A stretch of DNA of 64,000 bases, from contig CM034599.1 of the NCBI GenBank assembly GCA_020091685.1, forward strand, positions 8,738,789 through 8,802,788, given 5' to 3'. Below are positions 1 to 12,951 of this stretch, piece by piece. Below the pieces are notes generated by a model that saw only the letters and a program-made list of their open reading frames with translations, did no database searches and had not been told where the DNA came from. The position numbers and the translations under genes are program-made. Numbering within the stretch: position 1 is the first letter of the stretch; every line of letters begins with the position of its first letter. This DNA is from Lutjanus erythropterus (lineage: Eukaryota; Chordata; Actinopteri; Lutjaniformes; Lutjanidae).

Positions 1-1215
1 GTGAATTTTCCAGAAATAATGTTGAATTGGTGTATACTGTTTATGCCGAATTATAGAATGGTACCTAAGGACTGTGATAAATTCTATGTGACGTTACATA
101 AATTAATTATGTCTACTGATTATCACGATTTTTGTTAAAATTATGAGATTTTTTAGGGAATTTGGTACAATGCCCAATTTGAGACACAGCTCCATTATTA
201 AACCATGGCATATTAAGGTTATCTTGTTTATCTTCCAAGTTTGGATTTCTTATTGAACCAATTCTGGACTCAGTTTGAATCAGTTGATTTAACCAGGTTA
301 TCTAATTCATAAAATTTCCAACTTTTAGAATTGGTTAATAGCAATACACCAATTTTCCTCCTAAGTTGAAGAAGATAGATGGAATAATAGATGAACCAAA
401 TGATTTGTGAAATATTCTACAAACTAATAATGACAGTTTTTGTCAAAGGTGCAGGTTCCCAAAGTATCCCAAATTGAGACACAATGCCACTATGGAAAAC
501 CCTGACATCTCAAAGTTGTCTTGTTTATCTCCCAAGCCTGCAGTCCTGATCGAACCTAATGAGGACTTATTTCGAATCAGTAAGATATTTTGATTAATTC
601 AGCTCATAACTGATTGAACCAGTGGATCAGATTCATAAAATTTCAAACTTTTAGAATTGGTTCACACTGCCCCACCATTTCCTAAGTGGAAGGATATTAG
701 GAGAATAATAGATGAACCAGCTCCAAAATATTAATTTACCAAAGAAAATTGTTGAATTGCTGTACAAGATTTATGCAGAATTAAAGCATGGCACCTAATT
801 ATTTGAAAAATATTGAAGTCATGTTCTACAAGTGAATAACTTGTACTAATAATCATGATTTTTGTTTTAAAGAGCAAGATTTCTAGGGGAACGCCACTAT
901 TGAAAACCATGAATTAATGACATATTTTGATGAATTCAGCTCGCATCAGCAGATTTAATTAATAAAATTTCCAACTTTTAGAATTGATTCTTTCTCCTTT
1001 TTACTGACCACCATTTTTCTTCCTAAATGGAAGAAGATTGCTGCTATAATAGATGAACCAGCTCTTTCACTGGAGAAAATAGTTGTATAATATTTATGCC
1101 AAGTTAAAGAGCATTACTTAATGATTGTGAAATATTTTTCATCATGTTCGATTAGTTAAAAACATCTTTAATGACAATTTTTGTGTAAAGTGCATGATAT
1201 TTAAGGGAGGTTTGT
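1..1215. repeat. Degenerate tandem array, about 326-bp unit
   Basis: The motif ACTTTTAGAATTGRTT recurs at about 318-336, 644-662 and 971-989, spacings of 326 and 327 bases. A second anchor, AATAGATGAACCA, recurs near 386, 707 and 1047. Other shared blocks include GTTGAATTG near 22 and 752 and a GAGACACA/AATGCC block near 181 and 476. Units are diverged and carry internal deletions. The array begins at or before the window edge, so its total copy number is unknown. No coding potential is visible. Confidence 0.75.
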
Positions 1216-2438
1216 TGCAGTACAACCTAAATTGTCAGTTGTCCTCTGACTTGTAGGTGAATCTTTTTGCATCAGTGGAAAGGCAATGTTGCATTAATTG
1301 TCTTAACTGACTGTGATTTCCAGTGGGCAGAATGACCAGCAATAATAATAGCTGCCAATGATTTTGTTTCTTTGTTGTGTCCTTAAATAACTCATCCTCT
1401 GTGGCTCTCTCTGTGCTGGTTGCTCCATTAGTAGGGACTAGTAATTCTCAGTCTCATGTTGTCTGACTGCACTGTGACATGTCCCCCAGCCTCTCAGAGT
1501 TGGAACAATGTGTCAACTGTGGGACATTACTGCAATAATGACTTACATCTCCCAGGCGTCAACCTTTCCCCTCTCCTGTGAATAAATCTTTCCTTAACGC
1601 CTTGAACTGGCAGCACAAAAACAGCCACACTTAGACTGAATACTTGAGTAGAAAAGACCTCTAGAGGTGAGAATATTTCTGCTTTCCATTCCTTTCCCTC
1701 AATAAAATCATAAAATTCCACTGTTTTCACATAAAGCTGCTGCCTCTGTGGCTGCCAGCCCACATAGCAGGGACATGTCTGTCGTACATTCATATTTCTA
1801 TTTCAAGAGGCACTTTGTGCTTAAACACACGCACTCCGAACCACAGAAAAGTGCTGAAAAGAAAGGACGGCTACCAAAAAAAATGTTTTCCTCAGCATGC
1901 TATCCCTCGAGTGTGTGTGACAGGCAGTCATTCTTAGTTCGAGCACATTTGAGCGACAGGCCGGTAGCTCTGACCACTTCCTATAATCAACTTTTCAATC
2001 ACCACTGAAACTCTATCCATGCACAGATTATCCAAACAACTGGCTGCATCTGTGTCTGTTGATTGCCTTCACTTTACTTAATGACAGGCTGCTTCCTGAT
2101 GCAAGAGAGAGAGCTAGAGTTTAGATCTCATGTTGATTTAAAAGGTCACCTGCGTCACCATCAGTCAGAGATTGAAAGAGCAAGTCAGATGTGATCTTTC
2201 CATTCCTGGAATACAGCCTGCACTCCTGTCTGTGTGTGTCTGTATCTCTGTGTCTCTGTGTGCGCGTATCGTGTGTGTTTCGTCTTGTCCCTACTACTGT
2301 TACAACCACAGCCATCTCTGATCGTTAGTAGTGAAAAGGTCACTTATGTGCCAGAGCTCCTCCTCGGTGTGACCACACAGCATCCCCAACACGCAACCTT
2401 CCTGATGCTTTTTGTGCAATGATTTTGTTGCATTTCCT
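1216..2438. other. Non-coding stretch, no recognised feature
   Basis: Only short spurious open frames are present. There is a TG-rich imperfect microsatellite at about 2229-2278. I see no exon with both splice sites and protein-like content. Confidence 0.5.
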
Positions 2439-3561
2439 AGGGTTGTATGAGGTACTTACTTATAGTCAGTGTATTACCTACAGTAAATGGCAGTCAGCAC
2501 ACCTCCAGTTTTTTTTACTGCCAAAAAGATTAATATCAGTTTAGTGTACACTATATTTATAATATTTTCACTGCTTTACCTTTCTGTCAGACAGCCTTTT
2601 CTGACAGAAAACCACCATCATGTAAGTCAGATATCACTCTCTCCAAGCAACCAAACTCCATATGTGAAATCAGCCATTTTACCTCACAGAACGCGTGTGT
2701 TCCTGGTTTAGCACTGCCTCGATTGATTAGTTTTTTGAGTTATTGTGTGATTTTGGTGAATCCAAACTATCCCTGTACAACACTGAAGTCATACAATAAC
2801 ACAGTCTACCAGACTGAGGCAGCGGTAGACCAGCAGCTCTCGTGTTCTGCAAGTTAAAATTACTGTTTTTGCTGAAGGAGTCTGGTGGCTTTGGAGAGGG
2901 CGTCCCATTGGAAAAGACTGTCTGACATCAAGGTAAAGCGGTGAAAGTATCCTAAATCAGTGGTTCTCAACCTTTTCGAGTCGCAGTGCCCACAGAAAAA
3001 TTGGATCCCCTCCCTCTGTCCACTTGAGTCTGTTTTTGAATTGCTGTACAACACATGAGAGCTACTAAACTGTGTAACTGTCATGAAAAAGCTGCTTCCT
3101 GATTCTCCTTCCATGCTGCCTGCCATGATATGTTATTTACGTTATTCTCCACAACTCCACGATCTGGCAACCCTCAGAAGTCATCTCAAGACCTACTTGG
3201 GTGTCCCAAGAACCACTAGTCTAAACATAAACTGATATAGATTTTTTTGTGTGTAGACCCTGTTTTAAGTGCTTAAAATACATTTTGATGCTGAGTCTGT
3301 CCACAGCAGTACATTGGTTAGCTTTCTAAACTGGTACTCCTGCTTCCAGCTGCCATCTACTGTAGGTAACACGCTGGGTATCAGTCATAAAGGTAGAGAA
3401 TCACTGGTTTAGAATACTTGCACAGCTTTACCTTGATGCCAGACAGCCTTTTCCAACGGGAATTTGCAGGCACATAAGTCAAACTTCAGCCTCTCCAAAG
3501 CCACCAGACTCGTTGCATAAGTATCTCATTAAACACACTTCAAATAATCCGGACTGTCCCT
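2439..3561. mobile_element. TTAA-type palindromic MITE, family 1, copy A (with nested insertion)
   Basis: The two halves are reverse complements of each other. GCCTTTTCTGACAG near 2592 pairs with a CAAAAGCTGC-type arm, and the CACAGCAG block near 3302 pairs with the opposite arm seen in other copies. The right end reads CTGTCCCT followed by TTAA (3562-3565). The left terminal bases are missing. Related copies lie at 8728-9271, 18041-19009 and 46157-46895. A second element is inserted at 2958-3219. A duplicated arm fragment at about 3420-3561 suggests internal rearrangement. Confidence 0.65.
2958..3219. mobile_element. Nested hAT-like MITE (CAGTGGTTCT ends)
   Basis: The left end reads CAGTGGTTCTCAACC and the right end CCAAGAACCACTAG, near-perfect inverted termini. 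It interrupts family-1 copy A at a point where other copies run continuously. The flanks share only CTAAA, so any 8-bp target duplication has decayed. CAGTGGTTCTCAACC is a typical hAT terminus in vertebrate genomes; the hAT assignment is inference. Confidence 0.6.
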
Positions 3562-4525
3562 TTAAATGCATTTTTGCTTGTGCTTTTCATTGCGTTTGCA
3601 ATTATACAAGAGGAGAAGGGAGAAAGTCAGCATCCTGTGTCAGCTGACTGGCCTTGGAATCCTTCGGCCCTTGTCTTACAATCAATAACCACTTACTGCA
3701 GAGGAGCTTTCTGCAGTCAAGTCTCTGTCTGTCCCCCCTGCTCGCTGTCTCTCTCCTCTTTCTCTGCCTGTCTGTCACGATATCTTGAATGTCTCCTCTG
3801 CTTGCATCTGTCTGTCTCTCCTGCTTCTCTTCCCTCCCCAGCCCTCATTCACCTCTGCAGTCACGTGCACGTGTGCGTTTCTGCCCCGGCTCTGCGCTGC
3901 TGCAGTTAGAGGTCATTCTGTTTTCTCTGCTGATATTGTCCATTGCTTTCTCCCAGGAGGCAGCTGCTGAGACTGAGATAGGTAGGACTTCCTCAGCCTG
4001 AGAAACACGGGGGGGACTGCAGCCCATTACTCTGTACTGTATGGCGTGACAGCAGCTGTGGAGGAGGAGGAGGGAGGGGAAGAATTGGACTTTGTTTTGT
4101 GTGTCTCCTTGAGCCAGTTGTCTAAGGAATAGTGTGAAAAATGAGCCACTTACACCCCGCTCTGCCAAAGTATTGCCTCTCCGCCCACCCAATTATAGAT
4201 CTTTTAACTCGCACTTATACATACACACTCTTCTCTCCCTCTGGGGGGTCTCTCACTTCTTTGCAGCCTCTCTCGCCAGCTTTGGTCCTCATCGCTCCTG
4301 CGTTCACTTTCTGGCTTCATGACTCAAATACACGCTAAACAAAGCCAGTTCAAAAACTGGCCTGACATGCTTCGGCAGAGCTCTCTCAGTAATGTTCTGT
4401 CCTATTTTTCTTTCTCCTTTTAGAAGCAAAGTGTTGTGGCAGAGCCCTCGGTGGGTTTGTCCTGACATGAACGCCTCGGGAAAGAGAAGAAAGAGTGAGA
4501 GACAGAAAGGATGGATATAGCTCTT
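3562..4525. other. Non-coding stretch, pyrimidine-rich
   Basis: A C/T-rich tract lies at about 3718-3850 and explains the open frames there. No splice-bounded exon or known repeat was recognised. Confidence 0.45.
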
Positions 4526-4885
4526 AGAAATAAAGGTGCTAAATAGAACCGTAAAGAACCGAACTAGTCCCCATAGGAGAACCTGTTTTGGTTCTTGGTT
4601 CAACATGGAACAGTTCTATCAAAAACCTTTGCACCTTCTAAGGGTGTAAACAAGAACTCACCCAGGAGGTTCTCCTGAGAACCTTCTTATATTTCAAATG
4701 TTTTATCTAGAATCCTCACAGGGGGTTCTATCGAGAACCCTTATATTATGGTACATGTTCTTAATGTAACCCTGAGTATTACAAAGAACCCTTGTTGAAT
4801 GCTTTATTTGAAAAAGGGTTCTTGAAAAGCATGAATGGTTCTGGGTAGAACCTCAGCCCTTCAGGTAGAACTCTTCTGGAACCAT
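4526..4885. mobile_element. GGTTCT-rich foldback MITE
   Basis: The segment is saturated with GGTTCT/AGAACC in both orientations, and its ends are inverted (AGGTGCTAAATAGAACC near 4533; GGAACCATTATTTCT near 4877). This composition matches a foldback element common in teleost genomes. There is no coding content, although it produces a spurious reverse open frame. Confidence 0.65.
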
Positions 4886-5276
4886 TATTTCTGTATATCT
4901 TCGTATTATAAGAATCCTTCCTGGGACATCATGCATATTTATACAGAAGCAGACTGATGGTCTGGTCTTGTTGACGAGGAAAGGAGTGATGGACAAACAG
5001 AAGACAGGCAGATAAACAGACGGACAGGCAGACAATTAGAGAGGAGTGATGACCTGGCGATGCAGAGGCAGATTGTGGATGGATTGATGGTCATGCAGGA
5101 GAGTTCAGTCCCACAGACAGATAATCAGACAAGCAGCTAATGCAGAGCTGCTGGCAGCGGATCACAATCAGAGCCGCTGCACATCTATCTGTCATGTCGT
5201 TCTGAGGGAGCAGATGCTGAGCTGTCAGTCATTTATACAGCACTGTCTGACAGGCTGTTTAATACCTGCTACCTGT

Positions 5277-5314
<38 letters not shown>

Positions 5315-8300
5315 GGTGCAGGCTTGCTTTCATTTCCCTCTACATCCGCTCTGCCAATCCATGATTAGGTTATGTTTATTTAGTGGAATTGCTCTCATGT
5401 TGCAGATACACACACTTAGTAGACCTGTGGAGATCTAACATTATGGGTAATCCATCCAGGCTACCCTCTATCCTGCTCCCATGGCCTTCTGATGAAATGC
5501 TGGCATGGCTTTACAGAATCGATAATAGTATATAAAAAAATGCAGCTTTACACTTCATCACATAGACACAGACTCGCATCATGCTGCTCACATGATACTT
5601 CACTGTGGGTTGGGGTTAGATGCTGCAGACAGAGAGGATTGTGTGTGACAGAGGACACAAAGTAGTTCATGGATTTGCCGAGCCAGAGAATGTGAAAGGG
5701 ATTGCAGTGCATCAACCCAGTCTTATCAATCTTTGTACAAATAATATGACTTTACATGTCAAATCACATCCAATGCATACGCCTGTCCTTTTCATTAAAC
5801 GTATGTGGAGAGCACATCCATAGTCAGATGACATTTATCATCATGGTAACAAAAATAAACATAAGGATGCTTTATCGTCATTCAGGAACATGTTAAACAT
5901 GACAGAATGAAATGAGGTACTTAGGTCCCAGTGTAGGAAATAGCATTAATAAAAAGAGAGAGAGACACAATACACAGTAAAAACATATTTAAAAACACCA
6001 TAGAATCTAGTAATAATTATGTAAATCTAAATATAAAGGTATAAAACAAGACTGATAACACGGTGGCCAGTGCTCAACGTTAACAGTGTGAATGGGATGC
6101 AGTTTGGTTTGGTTTAACCGACAAAACTGCTCAGTTTGATTTAGGAAAAGATTATGGTTCAGGTTAAAATGAGTACATCAAGTCATGTGATGCACGGCCT
6201 CCTGGGTCCTGTCTGTTTGACCCATCCAACCACCACACATCTTCCATATACAGACTGTCTCACTCTTTATTCTACATCACCTGACATGTTTTTAATAGGA
6301 AGGATTTGTGTATAATCTGCGCACAAAACTGGACTTTGTTGTGTTTGCACTGCATGAAATTTTCAAGTCTAAAGTTGGGTTATTCTTGCGCAGATTGGAG
6401 AAACTGGGCTGGGTGTGGAGTCATTGCTTCTAAGACAATGGACTGTGTTTCCCCGGCCATTGTCTTGGCGGTGAAGCCCGCGCCCCTGAAAGAAACAAAA
6501 TATTTGATTCATTTTATGTTGAGACCTTTATTTTGAAATTTTATGTTGATAATGTGCATTTGTTTCCACTTCCTTCCGCTTATTCTCTGCTGTGTTTCTG
6601 CAGTTGTTATGGTCACTCGTTTCTTTCTCTATATTTCATGATGTTGCACCGTCCAGTGGATGTTGAGTGTATTTACTGTACCACTGTAATGTCAGTAAAG
6701 ACTCATTCCAGTAATTAGCCTGCTCCAAAATTAGCCTCCTCAAGCGATAAGCTAGCTGGTTTGCTTTTTACAGCTTTGGTACTTTCAGTACTATGAAATG
6801 TTAGTGTTTTATTGTTTTTGAACAATGATAAAGTATCAATACTTTGATACTTTTGACCTTAGTGTGTGTGTGCAGACGGAAGCAGCGCCTCCATAAATAC
6901 ACCTCACTTAGCAGTCAGTGACTGTCAGACCTCTGTTCTGCATTTGTTCCACACTGGAAAAACTTGACCGATATAGGCCACTTCTGATATTTTTAGACTC
7001 ACTTGGCCAGTAGCCAATATTTCGAAAGCATACTCATCTTCTTTCAGTTTAAACTTCCAGACAGTAATGGTATTAACTCTTTTGCCCTAATGCTTTTCTT
7101 TTTTTCATTTCTGGATTTCAAAGCAATTTGAAGCATCTAAAGCTCCATGGGACAGTGATGGGGGGTTACACTATCCTGAATATTGCAATATGGCAATAAG
7201 AAAAACTTCTCTATATGGTTTTGGACTGTGATGAACATGATACAACTGTCTAACAAGGGTAATCATTTTTTTTAATAATTATTTTCATTTTAGTTTATAA
7301 ATGGGCTGCTACTGACTTCTGCATTGCTTTGCAGTTGTATATACATAATTCAAGCAGTCATTGCCAAGACATGACTTTTATTTCATTTTATTAAAGAAGG
7401 AAAGCGGAAACACTTTAAGTCAAAAGGAAGAACAAATTTTATAACAATAAAAAATCTGATTTTGTCATTGTAATGTGGACTTTTTTATCATGGTATTATG
7501 GTACATTGAGTTTTTGACAGTGAACCTTTGTAATTTCAAACCCAGGCCCACATAAACATAATTTAACCGATTAATATTGACAGTACAAAGAAAATTAAAT
7601 TTCATCGTAGCTTTAACACACCGTTGCGTTTATGGAGAAACTACCGTCATTATTGCTTCCAGATTACAGTAGATGACTGCAGGCTAAAATAAATGCTCAA
7701 TAAGAATCCAGTATTTAATGAAAGGCCTTTATTGGGCCAATTTCTCAATTTCACTTTAATTAAAATGTGCTTCAATATTGTCTGTGTAAATGGCCTGAGT
7801 GTGCAGGTTTATCTGTCCTGTGTAGATGAATGTGTTGTACTAATTCCCCTCGCAGAACAGACAGCAGCAGAAAAGACAAATGGGGCTCACTTTGAACCGC
7901 AGTGTAAGAGCATGTGAGAGCCAAACCAGCTCTGTTCATGTCAGCCTGCTTATGCCACATGTACATGTCAGCAGATAGAGGCTGTGCATTGTTCTGCTGT
8001 CGCTGAATAAATATTATGTTGAACTGCTGTCTGTTTGTGCAGAGTCGCTGTGCAGATAAGTGCTGTGGTAAATGAGGGTGCAGAAAGTTTTAGGTTTTCT
8101 GCTAGTTTGTGTGGCTGTGTGTAAATGTTGATCCCCCAATCTGTTTAAGTTGTTCTGGAGAGCAGAGATAAGAACCATACACACACTCACACTCACACAC
8201 ACACACACACCAACACACACTTTCTGCAATTAATTATATTCCCCCTCTTGTTCTTTTCGCTTCTCAATCTCAGTTGCCCTTATTCGCTTCCTCGCCTTCC

Positions 8301-8723
8301 CCAACTCATTTTCTCACCGTCTCACACTGGAGTGGCATACATGCTCGTGCACACACTCATATGCATATCACGTACACACAGGGACTCCAAGGGTTAATGT
8401 GGACCATTAGTAACCAGAGCAGGCTGTAAGTGCTGCAAAGTGGAAGGAGGGTGGAACCAAATGTGACAGACTCGGGGACTGTGAGTGGATCTCACCTTAC
8501 ATGTGTCCCCCATGACATTAATATGACTGTCATTAATCAGGGCAGTGAAACAAATTTATTATCTACCACTTTTATTGTCCTGTGATACCTTAAATCATGT
8601 CTGCCTTTAATCAGTGGTGTACCACAAGGCTGTAAAGCTGTCCTTCACAAAAAAAAGCAGTGGTTCATGTATTTTGACTTTAGAGGTTTTCAGTTTTGCA
8701 AGTCTTGATCTCTTCAGGAGACT
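4886..8723. other. Non-coding stretch with two microsatellites
   Basis: It holds (TG)n at 5281-5311 and an imperfect (AC)n at about 8167-8220. The segment near 5870-5940 resembles a LINE-like 3' tail (CTTTATCGTCATT). No exon was recognised. Confidence 0.45.
5281..5311. repeat. (TG)n microsatellite
   Basis: An uninterrupted TG dinucleotide run of 31 bases. Confidence 0.95.
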
Positions 8724-8727
8724 TTAA

Positions 8728-9271
8728 AGGGATAGTTTGGATTATTTTAATGCAGCATTGTGAGAGTTACTTATCGATGGTCACTGTAGTAGCTGGAGTA
8801 GATGCTGGCCAGCACGCTCCCAGTTATTAGAGGTAGCAGGAGTTCCAGTGTAGGAGCAATGTACTCCTGTGGACAGGGTCAGGAGCAAGAGGCGTTTAAG
8901 CCACTTAAACCGACTTTTTTAAGTGCAAACAATATGTAAAATACTTGCACTTTCAGACAGCCTTTTTTAATGGGAAACTGTTGTTATGCAAGCCAGACAT
9001 TTGTCTCTCCAAACCAACCACTCCACAGTCAATCGGTCAGGCAAGTGAGTTGCTAACTAGCCCAACATGGCAATTTCCTTGCCCTGGGCAATCCTTATCA
9101 TTGTGCCCTGCTTTTGCTGCCGACCCTGTCCATAGCAGAACATTGCTTAGCTCCTCTGTCTCTCAAAACTGGGGTGTGCCAACCAGCATCTACTGTACTG
9201 TAATTAATACACTATGATACCCTCGTCTAGTACCTCTTATAACCCAACATTAAAAAAGCCAAAATATCCCT
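8728..9271. mobile_element. TTAA-type palindromic MITE, family 1, copy B
   Basis: This is the cleanest family-1 boundary. TTAA (8724-8727) precedes AGGGATAGTTTGGATT, and the right end reads AAAATATCCCT followed by TTAA (9272-9275). The right end reverse-complements to AGGGATATTTTGGCTT. The internal CTGTGGACAGGGTC (near 8869) pairs with GACCCTGTCCATAGCAG (near 9122). At 544 bases it is an internally deleted copy relative to copy C. A four-base TTAA duplication with AGGG...CCCT ends is expected for piggyBac-type transposition; this is inference. Confidence 0.75.
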
Positions 9272-9275
9272 TTAA

Positions 9276-10045
9276 ATTTTGTTGCTGAATAATGGAAGGT
9301 ACAAATACTATAATTTCTGAAATCACAAAACTGTTAAAATTGTGAAATAAGCAGCTTTCATCAGCACATAAGCTTGAATCCCCACTCACACATGCACACA
9401 CATCCTCAAACACACCCTCCAGCCGTGCCTCATCTGTCCCTTTCATGGCCATTTTGCCCTCAGGGCAGAGGGGGTCGTGGGTCAGTTTAGTCATATCCGG
9501 CTTTGCTTTAACTCGGCTCAGAAGTCCCGCAGCTTCATGAATATTATAATGAATGGCATTCACTTCAGGGTTCTCGCTGGTCGATAGTGATTCACGACCA
9601 CAGATAAACACACAGCTTCAGCACAGAGTGTCTGCTGCCTTTGTTTGTCTCTGTCCTGTCTAACACCTCCATGAGAGACAAAAACGTCCCTCCAGCAGAT
9701 CTCACGTGGGGGCAGCACATGTGATTATATATATATATATATTTATACACACATGTGGCCATATATTCTAAATAAGGCAACAGTAGCAACAGTGATAAAT
9801 AATAGAGAGTGATAAAAGCAGCTCCAACTACAGAGCTCCTGGCTGGAAATCAGGCTCAGAGAGAGGACACCGAATAAAAGAGCAGCACAGATGGAGAAAA
9901 TAACTACATTTACATGGATTGCAATATTCCGGCATTGGTTAAGACAACAGACAACATTGTCTGATTGCTTTTACCCCTATAATGCAAAAGTTGTAATAAG
10001 GATAATTGAATTGTGGGGTATTCCAGGAGAGTGGGGAGAAAATAA

Positions 10046-10087
<42 letters not shown>

Positions 10088-12614
10088 AAATATAGAGTGT
10101 GGACCATCTGTGTGCTCACAGGGTATAAATACCTTTCAAGTGAAGCTGCCAGTCAAAAAACTGTTGGCATGACAAGCTATCACTGCAAATTAAATGCTTT
10201 TATTTAGCTTAAATAAGTATGCTGGATACATCCATATGGGAAGTATAATGAGTTTTCTATTCAAGTAAAAAAAACAGTTATTAAAATTCAGTAATAGAGT
10301 GTCAAAACATGAGAAAAGATTTGCAAAGTTTTGAGTAAAGTGTTGTGTGGTGTTGTAACTTAGCGTCCTGGGTTCACCTAACTTTATAATGTTAATAAAG
10401 AAACAATAAACGGATTGATAAGTCGAAATATCTGAATGTAAACATTATTTATTCAGCAAATCTTTTTATTTATTTAGAACATTACAAGCAACCGGGCAGG
10501 TTTACAACAGAAATTTCTACAGTTTTGGACAGAGTCACAAAAGCTGAAATTCTAAATTTACACTTGATGTTGCCTGTTCAAAGGTCAGAGCCTGCATGTG
10601 CCACATTAAAGTTGTAGCGATTCAGAAAGTTATTGACTTGATATACAGCTGATCAGATTGCCCCCAGCAACTGAATTTAATTCCAACAAATAAACACTAT
10701 CACGTTCAATTTTTCAGGGTTATAGCAAACCATATTTCATGAAGATTGGTTCAGAATTAACTAGAGTTACATTTGATTTCATAGTGAAGTCTCCATCTCT
10801 TATTTGTTTAGCTGCATAGTGGATATGGCGATGAAGCTAAAAAAATGGGATTTATTCATCTTGTATTGTGCCTAACTTTCATGGATCATAACATATGTGG
10901 GATATGACGATGAGATGAAATTAAACTTTTCTTTGAGCGACAACAAAGGCCAACATGTGGCCAGAAACAGACTAGTTTAGCCTTGTTTTTAGCCTAGCAG
11001 TTGTTGATTACTTGTGGTCCCTACTAGGCGGTTAAGAGGGGTGAGGAGTCAGGCAGTTGGTGTAAAACAGAGCAGTTAATAATATAGGTTTTTCAAGGTT
11101 GCAAACCACTTGCACCACCACGTGCACAAAAAATACTAGGCCAGTGGGTCCAGTAGTACACAAGATTAGCTTAAGCCCCACTGGTCACTCACACACGTCC
11201 ACACATGAATTATTTCATGAGTGATAACAAACAAAAAAAAAAGCATAAATCCTTAATCCTTTCTTCCTCCTTGCCTCAGGTCTATTGGCAGCTGGCAACC
11301 AACAAAACCATATCATAAGCAGAAGCATTGGATGTGCAAGATTGTTTATGGAAATTTTATATAAGTAGCATATGTTAGGATTTTGTAAAACCTCTGTTTT
11401 GCCCATCCACGCTACACTGCAAGACAAATGTTTTGAAATCTGCTCAGTCTGAAGAGCACGTTTGAATGTGAATAGAGGGCTAAACCTGAGAGGAATAATG
11501 CATTTTCAGATTTATCCGCATTAATGTGGTCTTAGCCCCACATGCTCTGCACTTATCTTCACCCCTCCATGTGCGTCTGCGGCACAGCAAAGACAGCAGA
11601 GGTAAAAGACAACAGGGAGGGGAGTTTGGCAGGCTTAAACGCTAGTTAGGCCGGCTGAGCTAATTAGCCCCGATTTCCTCATCCTGATTCAGACATGGAG
11701 GAAAGCCTGGGATTACTGAGTTCCAGCATTGTGTGCTGCTGAAATTGTGTCAGGCTGTTGCAACTGTTCATTGGCAGGGGGAGGGGTGGGTTGAGTGCGC
11801 TTATTTGCAAAAGTCAACTAATGAGAGCTTTACAAATGTGTTACAGTGTGTCACACAGCAAGTGTTAGGATGGGCTTGTGGTAGTGAGATAACTAGACAC
11901 CCCTCACCCGACTGAGGAGGATGAAAAGGAGCTTAATGGCACGGGACCCAGCAGGGATGCCACTCTCCTTCAGGAAACTGTAGCACTGTGACCTCTTACC
12001 TTTCATGCCCTCCCACCCTTTGACCCTTTAGCTGTTGTTCATCTGCCGTTTGTCTCGCCCTGTCTTCCCACTCCAACAACACACAGCCTATTACATCCCT
12101 CCCATACCTCTTTTGACTTGTTTCCATCTCTGTGCCTGTTTGAATGGTTTCATTGTGAAAAGAAAACACTTGTGACTTGTGAGTAGGGGTGTCACGATTC
12201 TCCTATTCTCCAAGGTCATGATTCAATTAAATTTTTGATTTAAACTTTTTTTTTTCAGCGTTGACAGCTATGCCATTCTAGACTAACAAGTCTTGATCTG
12301 TAAAGATCAATAGATGATTGGTTCTTTTGCCCTGACAGCTGACAAATTATCCTTTCAAATTCATGCAGCCACAGTCATAGAAAAATGCTTCCGCCTATAA
12401 AGGGTAGTTAAATTACTTTAGTCAGCCAATGTCGCAAGATAAGCAGATAATGATATTTACTGGAAGGCTGTGTATTGTGTTCACGGTCACAGAAAAGAAA
12501 TAAAAGCCTTTGTTCATGCATGCGTCCTGCATTCTTCACAGCAGAGTCGAGTGAAATGCTCCTTATCGTGGATAAATGTGACCGGTGGAAACACTGAGGT
12601 AGCTGCTAGATAAC
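9276..12614. other. Non-coding stretch with (AC)n microsatellite
   Basis: It contains a TA tract near 9728-9744 and (AC)n at 10047-10083. At 12187 lies an isolated hAT-like end (TAGGGGTGTCACGATT) whose partner I could not place. No exon was recognised. Confidence 0.45.
10047..10083. repeat. (AC)n microsatellite
   Basis: A perfect AC run of 37 bases. Confidence 0.95.
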
Positions 12615-12944
12615 AGGGTTGGGCTGATGGATGATACCATCGTCCATTGCGATGCCTGATAGTCATGGACAACTGTGGCCTCTCTCATCGTAACATCGTG
12701 ATTTAAATTGGTGAAGCAATATAGCGTAAAAAAGAAGGATGGGTTCATTATTCTAATTATTCTTATAGCTGCTTGCACCGGATTTACTAAAGGAAAAACA
12801 GCTTACTTAATCACACTCTTTAGTGCCCAGTTTTTCATCTTCATTGCTGAAGCACGTAACAGAAATACAAATATGTCATCGTCCCTCACGATGTTTCACT
12901 GTGGACATCGTCATATGCCAGTGTGGTAGACATCCCACAACCCT
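12615..12944. mobile_element. 330-bp MITE with 7-bp target duplication
   Basis: The ends are inverted: AGGGTTGGG at left, CCCACAACCCT at right. AGATAAC occurs immediately outside both ends (12608-12614 and 12945-12951). The interior carries ATCGT/ACGAT motifs in both orientations (about 12640-12700 and 12876-12915). The termini suggest the hAT superfamily, although the visible duplication is 7 rather than 8 bases. Confidence 0.7.
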
Positions 12945-12951
12945 AGATAAC

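Noticed and set aside
1-1215. CRISPR-like array at the left edge
   Set aside because: The unit is over 300 bases and diverged, there are no short repeats with unique spacers, and the genome is vertebrate.
3845-4606. Reverse open frames of about 100-115 codons
   Set aside because: They lie over C/T-rich DNA and the GGTTCT foldback element, with no protein similarity recognised.
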